The notes: generated by a model not told the origin, from the letters alone. A stretch of DNA of 64,000 bases from Clostridium beijerinckii (GCF_036699995.1 NZ_CP144906.1:371001-435000), one strand, 5' to 3'; shown: positions 1-7,280, numbered from the stretch's first letter. Program-made: numbers and translations.

Positions 1-419
1 GAAAAGATAGTAATTTTATTGTATTAGCAGATGATTCAGGATTAGAAGTAAATTACTTAAATGGGGAGCCTGGAATTTATTCTGCTAGATATGCAGGGGA
101 ACATGGAAATGATTCAAAAAACAATGAAAAGCTTTTAAACAAGTTAAAAGGAGTTTTAAAAAGCAATAGAGGAGCTAAGTTTATTTGCCAATTAGCTATG
201 TTTACAGATAAGAGGGAGTATTTTAAAGTTACAGGTGAAGTGGAAGGATATATTATAGAAGAACTACATGGAGATGGCGGATTTGGATATGATCCATTAT
301 TTTTCTACGAACCATTAGATAAAACTTTTGCTGAGTTAACTTCAGAGGAGAAGAATGAAATAAGTCATAGAGGAAAGGCATTAAAGGAATTAAAAAAGGT
401 AATTATTAAATTAATTTAA
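1..419 (+). CDS. rdgB: XTP/dITP diphosphatase (RdgB/HAM1), 3' part
   Basis: Cut by the window start; the reading frame is open from base 3. It hydrolyses non-canonical purine nucleoside triphosphates (XTP, dITP) to monophosphates, keeping them out of DNA. The visible part has the family signature ADDSGLEV, then PGIYSARYAGE, and near the end GGFGYDPLF and the SHRGKAL motif, all typical of Ham1/RdgB. An internal ATG at 198 is not the start, because the conserved motifs lie upstream of it. A phosphodiesterase gene follows after 85 bp, a common clostridial arrangement. Family call is firm; the N-terminus is not visible. Confidence 0.93.
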   Translation, partial: KDSNFIVLADDSGLEVNYLNGEPGIYSARYAGEHGNDSKNNEKLLNKLKGVLKSNRGAKFICQLAMFTDKREYFKVTGEVEGYIIEELHGDGGFGYDPLFFYEPLDKTFAELTSEEKNEISHRGKALKELKKVIIKLI

Positions 420-504
420 TTTATTTAGAAAGTTATTCTAGATGGATAGGTTCTTTGCTATATAAGAGTTAAATAAGTAATAATGCAGGAGGAGAAATTA
501 AATT

Positions 505-984
505 ATGTTAATTGCAGTTGTAAGTGATACACATAGGATGACTAAATATATTAATTTGGCTAAGGCACTAATAAAGGATGCCGATATTTTGATACATCTA
601 GGAGATAACATTGATGATGCGGAATTATTGGAAAATACTTTTAAAGGAAAAGTATATGCTGTTGCAGGTAATTGCGATTATTCAACTAAGTATCCAAAGG
701 AATCTGTCATAGAAGTGAATGGAAAAAAGATATTTTTTACACATGGTGATCTGTATGGGGTAAAGAGTTCTATGAATAATATCTATTATAGGGGAAGAGA
801 ATTAAATGCTGACATTGTGTTATTCGGTCATACACATCAACAATTAGTAGAGAAAGAAGATGATATGATATTAATGAATCCAGGAAGCATATCATTACCT
901 AAATTTAAAGGGAGGTGTATAGGTTTTATAAACATCGATAATAATGGGGAAGTAGACGCATATTTAAAAGAAATTAGGGAATAA
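505..984 (+). CDS. YfcE/MJ0936-family metallophosphoesterase
   Basis: 159 aa, the normal length for this family of small calcineurin-like phosphodiesterases with a two-metal centre. Metal-ligand motifs are visible in order: SDTHR near residue 8, HLGDNID near 31, AGNCD near 54, FTHGD near 74 and FGHTHQ near 107. A strong AGGAGGAG site lies about ten bases before the ATG. It sits downstream of rdgB and is probably co-transcribed with it. The physiological substrate is not known from sequence. Confidence 0.88.
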   Translation: MLIAVVSDTHRMTKYINLAKALIKDADILIHLGDNIDDAELLENTFKGKVYAVAGNCDYSTKYPKESVIEVNGKKIFFTHGDLYGVKSSMNNIYYRGRELNADIVLFGHTHQQLVEKEDDMILMNPGSISLPKFKGRCIGFINIDNNGEVDAYLKEIRE

Positions 985-1028
985 TGATTAAATATTTAAA
1001 TTTATTATGAAAAATTATAAAAAAGGTA

Positions 1029-1057
1029 TTGACGAAACAGATTTGATATTGTAGAAT
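1029..1057 (+). promoter_or_regulatory. Sigma-A promoter for the tRNA cluster
   Basis: TTGACG, 17-nt spacer, TAGAAT, ending about 50 bp before the first tRNA gene (Pro). The spacing is ideal for a housekeeping promoter. Confidence 0.75.
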
Positions 1058-1109
1058 AATCATTGTCGCTGAGAGATGAGTGACAAGTTGAAAAACTAGT
1101 TAAGATTCT

Positions 1110-1185
1110 CGGGGTGTGGCGCAGATGGGAGCGCGCGTGGTTTGGGACCATGAGGTCGCAGGTTCAATCCCTGTCACCCCGACCA
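1110..1185 (+). tRNA. tRNA-Pro(TGG), copy 1
   Basis: 76 nt with 7-bp acceptor stem CGGGGTG/CACCCCG and encoded CCA. The anticodon loop TTTGGGA gives anticodon TGG. The body is identical to the copy at 1509. Confidence 0.95.
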
Positions 1186-1202
1186 TTTAAAGATTAATAT
1201 TT

Positions 1203-1276
1203 GCGGGTATCGTATATCGGTAATACTCCAGCCTTCCAAGCTGGAAAGGTGGGTTCGATTCCCACTACCCGCTCCA
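1203..1276 (+). tRNA. tRNA-Gly(TCC), copy 1 of 4
   Basis: 74 nt, acceptor GCGGGTA/TACCCGC, encoded CCA, anticodon loop CTTCCAA (anticodon TCC). The same gene body recurs at 1600, 2235 and 2804. Confidence 0.95.
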
Positions 1277-1315
1277 TTAAAAATTATGATATTAATCAAA
1301 GTGGTTAAAAAAGTC

Positions 1316-1344
1316 TTGACAAAGTTTAAAGGAACATGTAAAAT
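1316..1344 (+). promoter_or_regulatory. Sigma-A promoter upstream of tRNA-Arg(TCT)
   Basis: TTGACA, 17-nt spacer, TAAAAT. It is the first of two near-consensus promoters in the gap between tRNA-Gly and tRNA-Arg. Confidence 0.7.
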
Positions 1345-1369
1345 AAAAAACGTTCCGAAGAAAAAGTTC

Positions 1370-1398
1370 TTGACAAGATTGCTTGAATAGAGTAAAAT
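1370..1398 (+). promoter_or_regulatory. Second sigma-A promoter upstream of tRNA-Arg(TCT)
   Basis: TTGACA, exactly 17 nt, TAAAAT, ending about 27 bp before the tRNA. It has the same -35 and -10 hexamers as the promoter 54 bp upstream, so this internal part of the cluster has tandem promoters. Confidence 0.72.
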
Positions 1399-1425
1399 AA
1401 AAAAGTCTGAAAAGCAATTAAATAT

Positions 1426-1502
<77 letters not shown>

Positions 1503-1508
1503 TTAAAT

Positions 1509-1584
1509 CGGGGTGTGGCGCAGATGGGAGCGCGCGTGGTTTGGGACCATGAGGTCGCAGGTTCAATCCCTGTCACCCCGACCA
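1509..1584 (+). tRNA. tRNA-Pro(TGG), copy 2
   Basis: Same 76-nt sequence as the gene at 1110. It starts only 6 bp after tRNA-Arg, so it is cut from the same precursor. It opens the second Pro-Gly-Arg block. Confidence 0.95.
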
Positions 1585-1599
1585 TTTAAAAATAAATAT

Positions 1600-1673
1600 G
1601 CGGGTATCGTATATCGGTAATACTCCAGCCTTCCAAGCTGGAAAGGTGGGTTCGATTCCCACTACCCGCTCCA
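1600..1673 (+). tRNA. tRNA-Gly(TCC), copy 2
   Basis: 74 nt with encoded CCA and anticodon TCC. Part of the second Pro-Gly-Arg block. Confidence 0.95.
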
Positions 1674-1708
1674 TACAAATTTAATATTTGTAACATAATA
1701 AAAGATAT

Positions 1709-1785
<77 letters not shown>

Positions 1786-1789
1786 TTAT

Positions 1790-1866
1790 GGTGAACGTAG
1801 TTCAGTTGGTAGAGCGCCAGTTTGTGGCACTGGTTGTCGTGGGTTCGAGTCCCATCGTTCACCCCA
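1790..1866 (+). tRNA. tRNA-His(GTG)
   Basis: 77 nt counted with the extra 5' G(-1), which pairs with C73 as in bacterial tRNA-His. Acceptor GTGAACG/CGTTCAC, anticodon loop TTGTGGC (anticodon GTG). Only one copy in the window. Confidence 0.94.
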
Positions 1867-1869
1867 TAC

Positions 1870-1944
1870 AGGGATATCGCCAAGCGGTAAGGCAATGGAC
1901 TTTGACTCCATTATTCGTAGGTTCGAATCCTGCTATCCCTGCCA
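1870..1944 (+). tRNA. tRNA-Gln(TTG), copy 1
   Basis: 75 nt, acceptor AGGGATA/TATCCCT, discriminator G, encoded CCA, anticodon loop CTTTGAC (anticodon TTG). First gene of the five-gene block that is repeated at 2447-2877. Confidence 0.94.
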
Positions 1945-1951
1945 TTATTTT

Positions 1952-2027
1952 GGTTCACTAGCTCAGTCGGTAGAGCACATGACTTTTAATCATGGTGTCC
2001 CGGGTTCGATTCCCGGGTGAGCCACCA
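1952..2027 (+). tRNA. tRNA-Lys(TTT), copy 1
   Basis: 76 nt, acceptor GGTTCAC/GTGAGCC, encoded CCA, anticodon loop CTTTTAA (anticodon TTT). Confidence 0.94.
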
Positions 2028-2044
2028 AATTCATAAAAACTTAT

Positions 2045-2129
2045 GCAGGTGTGGCGGAATTGGCAGACGCACTAGACTTAGGATCTAGCGCCTAACGGTG
2101 TAAGAGTTCGACTCTCTTCATCTGCACCA
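2045..2129 (+). tRNA. tRNA-Leu(TAG), copy 1
   Basis: 85 nt with the long variable arm of class II tRNAs; anticodon loop CTTAGGA (anticodon TAG). The acceptor is GCAGGTG/CATCTGC with a G-T pair; copy 2 at 2614 has GCAGATG instead. The variable and T arms also differ at a few paired positions. Confidence 0.94.
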
Positions 2130-2134
2130 AATGA

Positions 2135-2209
2135 GCGGAAATGACTCAACGGTAGAGTGCCACCTTGCCAAGGTGGAGGCTGCGGGTTCGAATCCCGTTT
2201 TCCGCTCCA
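2135..2209 (+). tRNA. tRNA-Gly(GCC), copy 1
   Basis: 75 nt, acceptor GCGGAAA/TTTCCGC, anticodon loop TTGCCAA (anticodon GCC), encoded CCA. Confidence 0.94.
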
Positions 2210-2234
2210 TACATGAAATAATATAAATAAATAT

Positions 2235-2308
2235 GCGGGTATCGTATATCGGTAATACTCCAGCCTTCCAAGCTGGAAAGGTGGGTTCGATTCCCACTAC
2301 CCGCTCCA
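2235..2308 (+). tRNA. tRNA-Gly(TCC), copy 3
   Basis: 74 nt, same body as the copies at 1203, 1600 and 2804. Confidence 0.95.
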
Positions 2309-2313
2309 ATTAT

Positions 2314-2389
2314 GCGTGATTAGCTCAGTTGGTAGAGCACCTGACTCTTAATCAGGGTGTCCAGGGTTCGAATCCCTGATGACGCACCA
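2314..2389 (+). tRNA. tRNA-Lys(CTT)
   Basis: 76 nt, anticodon loop CTCTTAA (anticodon CTT), encoded CCA. The acceptor stem is GCGTGAT/ATGACGC, in which position 5 (G, base 2318) faces G68, a mismatch; a C there would restore the pair. This is the only CTT gene in the window. Confidence 0.9.
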
Positions 2390-2446
2390 TAGTAAGTTTA
2401 TTATTTACTTAAATTATGTGGGATAACATGTGGTTCATTCCATTAT

Positions 2447-2521
2447 AGGGATATCGCCAAGCGGTAAGGCAATGGACTTTGACTCCATTATTCGTAGGTT
2501 CGAATCCTGCTATCCCTGCCA
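2447..2521 (+). tRNA. tRNA-Gln(TTG), copy 2
   Basis: 75 nt, same body as the gene at 1870. It starts the second Gln-Lys-Leu-Gly-Gly block. Confidence 0.94.
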
Positions 2522-2528
2522 TTATTTT

Positions 2529-2604
2529 GGTTCACTAGCTCAGTCGGTAGAGCACATGACTTTTAATCATGGTGTCCCGGGTTCGATTCCCGGGTGAGCC
2601 ACCA
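2529..2604 (+). tRNA. tRNA-Lys(TTT), copy 2
   Basis: 76 nt, same body as the gene at 1952, anticodon TTT. Confidence 0.94.
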
Positions 2605-2613
2605 ATTGTATAT

Positions 2614-2698
2614 GCAGATGTGGCGGAATTGGCAGACGCACTAGACTTAGGATCTAGCGCCTTACGGTGTGGGGGTTCGACTCCCTTCATCTGCACCA
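2614..2698 (+). tRNA. tRNA-Leu(TAG), copy 2
   Basis: 85 nt, anticodon TAG. It differs from copy 1 in the acceptor (GCAGATG), variable arm and T-stem, mostly keeping the pairing. Confidence 0.94.
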
Positions 2699-2703
2699 AA
2701 TGA

Positions 2704-2778
2704 GCGGAAATGACTCAACGGTAGAGTGCCACCTTGCCAAGGTGGAGGCTGCGGGTTCGAATCCCGTTTTCCGCTCCA
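2704..2778 (+). tRNA. tRNA-Gly(GCC), copy 2
   Basis: 75 nt, same body as the gene at 2135. Confidence 0.94.
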
Positions 2779-2803
2779 TACATGAAATAATATAAATAAA
2801 TAC

Positions 2804-2877
2804 GCGGGTATCGTATATCGGTAATACTCCAGCCTTCCAAGCTGGAAAGGTGGGTTCGATTCCCACTACCCGCTCCA
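2804..2877 (+). tRNA. tRNA-Gly(TCC), copy 4
   Basis: 74 nt, same body as the other three Gly(TCC) genes. Last gene before the cluster terminator. Confidence 0.95.
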
Positions 2878-2878
2878 A

Positions 2879-2910
2879 AAAACAACTGATTTCAGTTGTT
2901 TTTATTTATA
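2879..2910 (+). terminator. Terminator of the main tRNA cluster
   Basis: 8-bp stem AACAACTG/CAGTTGTT with an ATTT loop, followed by a T-rich tract. It lies between tRNA-Gly(TCC) and tRNA-Arg(TCG), so the last tRNA may need read-through or its own start. Confidence 0.75.
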
Positions 2911-2923
2911 TAAAAATGAATAT

Positions 2924-3000
2924 GCACTTGTAGTTCAGTTGGATAGAGCGTTGGACTTCGAATCCAGAAGTCGTGGGTTCGAATCCCACCAAGTGTACCA
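2924..3000 (+). tRNA. tRNA-Arg(TCG), prophage attachment gene
   Basis: 77 nt, acceptor GCACTTG/CAAGTGT, encoded CCA, anticodon loop CTTCGAA (anticodon TCG). Its 3' 41 bases are the left att repeat of the prophage. The tRNA remains complete because the phage supplies the 3' end. The original downstream terminator is now beyond 53430. Confidence 0.95.
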
Positions 3001-3004
3001 TAAG
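2960..3004 (+). repeat. attL: attL core, 45-bp direct repeat
   Basis: Runs from the anticodon-stem 3' side of tRNA-Arg(TCG) to four bases past the CCA end. It is identical over 45 bp to 53385-53429; the next base on each side differs. Confidence 0.93.
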
Positions 3005-3053
3005 CGTTGATACTACTGGGATTGTGAAAATGTTTGAATTAATATTTAGCTGT

Positions 3054-3074
3054 ATTAACACATTTTTAACACAT
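3054..3074 (+). promoter_or_regulatory. Candidate integrase arm-type site, left
   Basis: A 21-bp stretch with two TAACACA copies 11 bp apart (3056 and 3067). The same 21 bp occurs at 53261-53281 near the other end of the prophage. Here it overlaps the last codons of the integrase gene. Arm-site function is inferred. Confidence 0.55.
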
Positions 3075-4227
3075 TAAGAATATCAATGCTTTTTTCTTTT
3101 TCTTTCTTTAACACATGGGTATAAGTATTTGCTGTTATTTCTATGCTGCTGTGGCCTAATAAAGTTGATACTGTTTTTAATGGTAATTCAGCTTCAAATT
3201 GACGTGTTGCATATGTATGTCTTAAAGCATGAAATTTTATATACCTTACTCCAATCTTTTTTAAATATCTCTTCCAACTTCTACTTAAATTACTACTATC
3301 AATTAGATTTCCATTTTCAGTTAAAAAAATAAAGCCTTCATTTTCTCTATTATAACTTTCACCGATTTTTAATTTATTTTCATTTTGTTTGATTTTTATT
3401 CTCTCAAATATAGGTTTTAATGATTCTGGTAGTGGAATGCTTCTTACAGATCCTTTTGTTTTCGGAATTTGTACTATTGTTTCATATTTTCTATTTCCAT
3501 CTTTATCAATAACAGCTACAGTTGAAACAGTTCTACTAATATTAATTTCCATAGCATCCGAATCTAAATCACTCCATTTAAGGCCCAGACATTCACCACG
3601 TCTTATTCCAGTAGAAATGCAGACAGTTGCTATATCTTTTATTATAGAGTTCTTAGAATAGCTAAGAATAGCTATTAGTTCCTCATCAGTAAAAACTTCC
3701 ACTTCATTATTATTAATCTCAACTTCACCGGGAATGACAATTTGGCCGATGCAAGGATTTTTTAGTAAGTAACCTTCATTCACTGCATAAGTAAAAAAAT
3801 GTTTTAGTAACTTATTTAGATTAAATATTTGACTAGTAGTTTTTCCATTTTTAAATAGTTTGTTATAGTATTTTTGAATTTGTAAAGACTTAATATCATT
3901 TAATGGCAAAGAAGCGATAGGAGAGCTCTTTATATAATTTCTATATATACCTTCATATCTCTCAAATGTAGTTGGTTTAATTTTATTGGACATATTTATT
4001 ACTTCAAATAACCAATTGCTCATTGTAGAACTTAAATAAGCATTTTTATCTACAATTAATCCTTGCTTTAAGCTATCTTTATATTCTTCTAGTTTTTTTT
4101 CGGCCTCCTTTTTGTTTTTTCCATAGAAAAACTTTCTTATAAGCTTCCCATTAGCATCTCTCCCAAATGAAGCTGATACTCTAAAATAATCTTTCCCATT
4201 CATTTTATAGTTTGTTTTCACTGCCAT
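3055..4227 (-). CDS. int: Phage integrase, tyrosine recombinase
   Basis: 390 aa. It catalyses integration at tRNA-Arg(TCG) and, with an excisionase, excision. The N-terminal part (residues 1-60, basic, GKDYFRVSASFG) fits the AP2-like arm-binding domain, followed by a SAM-like core-binding domain. The catalytic domain shows TGIRRGE (first Arg), HALRHTYA (H-x-x-R), LLGHSSI and the Tyr in TANTYTHV. It is transcribed towards the attached tRNA and ends about 50 bp from the core site. An AAAGGATG ribosome site precedes the ATG. Its last codons overlap the left TAACACA repeats, so part of att lies inside the gene. Confidence 0.95.
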   Translation of the reverse strand: MAVKTNYKMNGKDYFRVSASFGRDANGKLIRKFFYGKNKKEAEKKLEEYKDSLKQGLIVDKNAYLSSTMSNWLFEVINMSNKIKPTTFERYEGIYRNYIKSSPIASLPLNDIKSLQIQKYYNKLFKNGKTTSQIFNLNKLLKHFFTYAVNEGYLLKNPCIGQIVIPGEVEINNNEVEVFTDEELIAILSYSKNSIIKDIATVCISTGIRRGECLGLKWSDLDSDAMEINISRTVSTVAVIDKDGNRKYETIVQIPKTKGSVRSIPLPESLKPIFERIKIKQNENKLKIGESYNRENEGFIFLTENGNLIDSSNLSRSWKRYLKKIGVRYIKFHALRHTYATRQFEAELPLKTVSTLLGHSSIEITANTYTHVLKKEKEKSIDILNVLKMC

Positions 4228-4293
4228 AAAATCATCCTTTCGTAGAATTTATATAAATATTTATAAATCAACCAATTGAAATAATCAACTGGA

Positions 4294-4806
4294 TTATTTG
4301 CCATTATAATTGAATAGACCATCAATATCTTTATATATACCAAAACTAGGTTCCAATTGTATATAATAATTACCGACTGGTATACCTAATCCATATTGTT
4401 TTCTTAGATCCTCTATTATGGTATAAAAGGTATCCACTGTAACATGAACATATTCAGCCAATTCATATATATTTGTTGCACCATTCCTCATGGCATTAAC
4501 AATATCTATAGGCTCCACTAAAGTTTTAAAACCATCTCTGCGAGCAACTAATTCAAGTTTTTTATTTCTAATGTCATCTAAATTTGTTATGTTGCCATAA
4601 GTAGTATGATGATGACCTAATTCTTCCGCAAGTACTTCATGCTTTTCAATATCTGTTATATTTGAATTAATAATAATAATGCTCTCATTTTTATTATTAA
4701 GATATTTACCACATTTTTTATTAGTGCCAAGATCAACTTCAATAACTTCAACACCTTGATCTTCAGCTTCAATTAAAAGTTTTTCGTATTTCGTCAATGC
4801 AATCAA
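4294..4806 (-). CDS. immA: ImmA/IrrE-family metallopeptidase
   Basis: 170 aa. The motif AEELGHHHT, near residue 62, matches the metal-binding helix of ImmA/IrrE proteases. In ICEBs1 and related elements ImmA cleaves the neighbouring repressor on DNA damage or other signals to release lytic or transfer genes. It lies 6 bp downstream of the repressor gene in one leftward operon, which supports that role. The target is inferred from context. Confidence 0.85.
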   Translation of the reverse strand: MIALTKYEKLLIEAEDQGVEVIEVDLGTNKKCGKYLNNKNESIIIINSNITDIEKHEVLAEELGHHHTTYGNITNLDDIRNKKLELVARRDGFKTLVEPIDIVNAMRNGATNIYELAEYVHVTVDTFYTIIEDLRKQYGLGIPVGNYYIQLEPSFGIYKDIDGLFNYNGK

Positions 4807-4812
4807 CTCCAG

Positions 4813-5628
4813 TTATTTACGTTTCCTATTTAATGCTTCTAATATTTTTTTATCTGCTTCTCGTTTTTCTTCAGCTGTTAAATTATCATCGTGTGCAGCT
4901 ATTGTTGTATAACGGTTAACTAAAGATTCAGGATCTTCCATAAGTGGAGCTCTGAATTTATCAATGCTGATTTCATTATCAGTATATTTTGGTGTATCTA
5001 TCAAATCATTACTGTACTCAATCAATTTATGTTTACCAACTTCGTTTAATTTATGGAAGTTTGATAATAATTTATCTTCTATATCTAAAAAGCCTGAGTT
5101 AATTTTTAAATATTTTTCATGTGTAATTTTATGTTTATGATAGTCTTCATATTTGAGGGGTTCATAAGTTAATCCGCAAATGGGACACTTAGTAATTTCT
5201 TTATCATTGTAAAGAAAATCAAAAGATACATTAAAAAATACAGCAATTTTATGTGCCAATTCTGGGCTGGCACCAATCTCAAGTTTCTCAAGTTTACTAA
5301 TAACATCAGAATCTAAGTTTAATATTTTAGACAATTCTTCTTGAGTAAGTTTATTTATATCTCTAAGATTTTTTAATTTTTCACAATTAATGCAAAATTC
5401 AAATGCAATATTATCACTTAAAATAGATGTAGGTACATTAAAAACATTTGCAATTTTGCTTATTAATTCATTATTGGGTCTTGTTCTACCACTTTCAATG
5501 TCACCTATATATCCTCTTGAAATCCCTAATGCATCGGCTAAATCTTTCTGAAGAAATCTTCTGCCTATTTTTAAACTGTGTTCACTTCTTAATTGTTTTA
5601 TTTTAAGTCCAAGTAATTTACTATTCAC
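4813..5628 (-). CDS. Prophage repressor with two XRE helix-turn-helix domains
   Basis: 271 aa, GTG start with AAAGGAG upstream. An XRE domain spans about residues 8-70 (KDLADALGISRGYIGDIE) and a second about 88-140 (TQEELSKILNLDSDVISKLE). Between 147 and 170 CPICG followed by HKHKITH suggests a Cys2-His2 zinc knuckle. It is probably the CI/ImmR-type repressor that keeps lysogeny by binding the ATGACGTAA sites just upstream, one of which lies inside its own promoter. The double HTH plus zinc knuckle is larger than a typical single-HTH ImmR. Confidence 0.87.
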   Translation of the reverse strand: MNSKLLGLKIKQLRSEHSLKIGRRFLQKDLADALGISRGYIGDIESGRTRPNNELISKIANVFNVPTSILSDNIAFEFCINCEKLKNLRDINKLTQEELSKILNLDSDVISKLEKLEIGASPELAHKIAVFFNVSFDFLYNDKEITKCPICGLTYEPLKYEDYHKHKITHEKYLKINSGFLDIEDKLLSNFHKLNEVGKHKLIEYSNDLIDTPKYTDNEISIDKFRAPLMEDPESLVNRYTTIAAHDDNLTAEEKREADKKILEALNRKRK

Positions 5629-5658
5629 GACAAAAACTCCTTTTTAATAATTAACGTT

Positions 5659-5687
5659 ATTATACGTCTTTTACGTCATTATGTCAA
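5659..5687 (-). promoter_or_regulatory. Repressor promoter (leftward)
   Basis: On the minus strand: TTGACA (5682-5687), 17-nt spacer, TATAAT (5659-5664), a perfect consensus promoter. The spacer contains one ATGACGTAA operator (5671-5679), which suggests autoregulation. Confidence 0.8.
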
Positions 5688-5794
5688 TAAATCAATGGAA
5701 TAAATAGAGAATAAAAGCAATACATTGATAAAATTGGTATAATGACGTAATATGACGTAAAGATATCGTTGCTATTATAAACATTATGACGTAA
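5671..5794. promoter_or_regulatory. Lysogeny operator cluster (ATGACGTAA sites)
   Basis: Four exact copies of the 9-mer ATGACGTAA or its complement, at 5671-5679, 5742-5750, 5752-5760 and 5786-5794. Weaker relatives lie near 5652 and 5663. They flank both divergent promoters and are the likely binding sites of the repressor or the Cro-like protein. Confidence 0.75.
5735..5743 (+). promoter_or_regulatory. Early rightward promoter, extended -10
   Basis: TGGTATAAT (TGn plus TATAAT) with no good -35, overlapping the operator at 5742-5750 and followed 2 bp later by another. It probably drives the early genes from 5846 on and is shut off by the repressor. Confidence 0.6.
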
Positions 5795-5845
5795 TATGTA
5801 CTTGTAAGCAAAAAACATGCAAGTAAGCAAACGAAGAGGTGGAGA

Positions 5846-6073
5846 ATGATGTCAGATTTAATTAGAAATTTAACTTGGAACAAAAAGATGGAAGTTTTAA
5901 GAACCATTAAGGGATGGAGTCAAGAAGAAACAGCAGAAAAGTGTTTCACCGGGCAAAGAGCTTACTGGGGATGGGAAAAGGGAATTGTATATCCTCGAAA
6001 AAATAGTAGACGAGCCATAGCTCAAGCCTTTGGGGTTAGTGAAAAAGAAATATTCGAAAAGATGGAGACTTAG
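5846..6073 (+). CDS. XRE-family HTH protein, Cro-like
   Basis: 75 aa (73 or 75 depending on which of the first ATG codons is used; GAGGTGGAG precedes them). A single helix-turn-helix reads WSQEETAEKCFTGQRAYWGWEKG, followed by a short C-terminal helix. First gene of the rightward early operon, divergent from the repressor. Cro or early-activator function is inferred from position. Confidence 0.8.
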   Translation: MMSDLIRNLTWNKKMEVLRTIKGWSQEETAEKCFTGQRAYWGWEKGIVYPRKNSRRAIAQAFGVSEKEIFEKMET

Positions 6074-6074
6074 G

Positions 6075-6314
6075 ATGGAAGAATTACTAAAAGAAATATT
6101 AACAGTCTTAAAATCAGAAAAACCTCAGAAGATCACTTTTTCAATTCAAGAGGCAGCAACATATATGGGAATAGGACACGAAAAGGTAAGGGAACTTGTT
6201 GAAAAACCAAATACTGATTTTCCATATTTCAAAGTAGGAACAAGAACATCTATTGACAAAAGAGCATTGGATAGATGGATAGAGAAGATTACAGAAGAAC
6301 ATAGACAGATTTAA
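6075..6314 (+). CDS. Excisionase-type MerR-like HTH protein
   Basis: 79 aa from ATG 6075, one base after the stop of the previous gene; a longer frame from 6030 would overlap that gene and lacks a ribosome site. The sequence FSIQEAATYMGIGHEKVRELVE followed by FKVGTRTSIDKRALDRWIEK is the classic winged helix of phage excisionases and helix-turn-helix domain proteins. It may act with Int in excision or as an early regulator. Confidence 0.78.
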   Translation: MEELLKEILTVLKSEKPQKITFSIQEAATYMGIGHEKVRELVEKPNTDFPYFKVGTRTSIDKRALDRWIEKITEEHRQI

Positions 6315-6379
6315 GTAATCTTTAAACATAATTTTGAAAAGGGTAAGTTAGTTAACTAAAAGTTAGGAGGAATTAAAAG

Positions 6380-6829
6380 ATGCCAAAGTTCAGATTTCAC
6401 GTTGATGAAATGAAAAATGTATTAAACTTTGTTGAAATAGAAATGCCTGGACATATTAGAGAAGATGATGCTTTAATTACTAAAATTGAAAAAGAAGAAG
6501 TTACGAGTACATTAGATCTAAAAAGAAAATTAGAAGCTCAAGGAGTAAAAGTAACAAGTTTTAGCCTAAACAATAAATCCTTTTACAGAAAAGCTGAAGT
6601 TCTTGAAATTGAAGAGTTGGAAGAACCTCGAAAGCAAGAAACCATATTCCAATGTAGAGCCTGTGATTTAACAAAAGAGAGTATTGAACAAGCCATTGAG
6701 GAATTAAGAGAAAAAATGTATGCCAGTATTGATTCTAATGAAAGGCAATCAAATGAGACTATACAAGTAAGTCAGGATTTAGATATTTTAATCGTATCCC
6801 ATATGAAAATGCAACTTGGAGGGAGGTGA
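6380..6829 (+). CDS. Phage protein with a C-terminal Spo0E-like domain
   Basis: 149 aa, AGGAGG ribosome site. The first 95 residues are unfamiliar. Residues about 105-143 match the Spo0E-type aspartyl-phosphate phosphatase pattern: IEELREKMY, a gap of about 18 residues, then SQDLDILI, the signature of proteins that dephosphorylate Spo0A~P. A CRAC pair lies just before it. If active, it would lower Spo0A~P and delay sporulation or solventogenesis in the host. No enzymatic proof is possible here; the tyrosine usually following the motif is replaced by SHMK. Confidence 0.6.
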   Translation: MPKFRFHVDEMKNVLNFVEIEMPGHIREDDALITKIEKEEVTSTLDLKRKLEAQGVKVTSFSLNNKSFYRKAEVLEIEELEEPRKQETIFQCRACDLTKESIEQAIEELREKMYASIDSNERQSNETIQVSQDLDILIVSHMKMQLGGR

Positions 6830-6978
6830 ACAAAGTTGAAACGTGGACAAGCAAGGATAGAGTACCAGGACATAGAAAGATGGTAAGCTCTTATGATAAA
6901 GAACGTTCTGAGAAAGAACTTCAAAAGTTACCAAAAGAAAAAAGCTATAAGGATACCGACCAAAGTAATCCATTATAG
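6826..6978 (+). CDS. Small phage protein, unknown
   Basis: 50 aa from GTG 6826, overlapping the stop of the previous gene. Its start is uncertain: GGAGGG lies too close, and ATG 6880 is an alternative. It is Lys- and Ser-rich, with no recognised domain. Annotated because the region is otherwise empty between tightly packed early genes. Confidence 0.35.
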   Translation: MNKVETWTSKDRVPGHRKMVSSYDKERSEKELQKLPKEKSYKDTDQSNPL

Positions 6979-7018
6979 CCATACGTAAATATTCAACTCA
7001 ATTATATCACAAAGGAGT

Positions 7019-7276
7019 GTGATTGCAATTAAAAATTGGCATAAAGAAATTCAGCAAGCAAAAGAAGAAATAATTCAAGCTAAGAAAGATGCTTGGGTGA
7101 ATGAATGGAGATACAAAAATCCAAAAGCCATAGTAGTCCCAGTTCCACCCAATATTGAAATTAAAGCATGGTTTATAGGCCAATGGAACACTGGATTTGT
7201 ATGTGTAGCTATGGATGAACTTATGAAGTTGCCTAAAAAGCAAAGAGAAAAAATTTTAAAGCTGGGAGGGCTATAA
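7019..7276 (+). CDS. Hypothetical early phage protein
   Basis: About 85 aa. The N-terminal half is a charged helix (HKEIQQAKEEIIQAKKD), followed by a PVPPNIEIKAWFIG segment and a basic C-terminus. The start is unclear: AAAGGAG abuts the GTG at 7019, so an ATT codon at 7022 or 7028 may be used. No family recognised. Confidence 0.6.
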   Translation: MIAIKNWHKEIQQAKEEIIQAKKDAWVNEWRYKNPKAIVVPVPPNIEIKAWFIGQWNTGFVCVAMDELMKLPKKQREKILKLGGL

Positions 7277-7280
7277 GGTT

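Larger units (their letters stand above)
1867..2877 (+). repeat. Duplicated tRNA block Gln-Lys-Leu-Gly-Gly
   Basis: Two direct copies, about 1867-2308 and 2446-2877, nearly identical including the spacers (for example the 25-bp spacer before Gly(TCC)). They are separated by tRNA-Lys(CTT) and a 57-bp gap. A smaller repeat, Pro-Gly-Arg, occupies 1110-1502 and 1509-1785. Confidence 0.9.
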
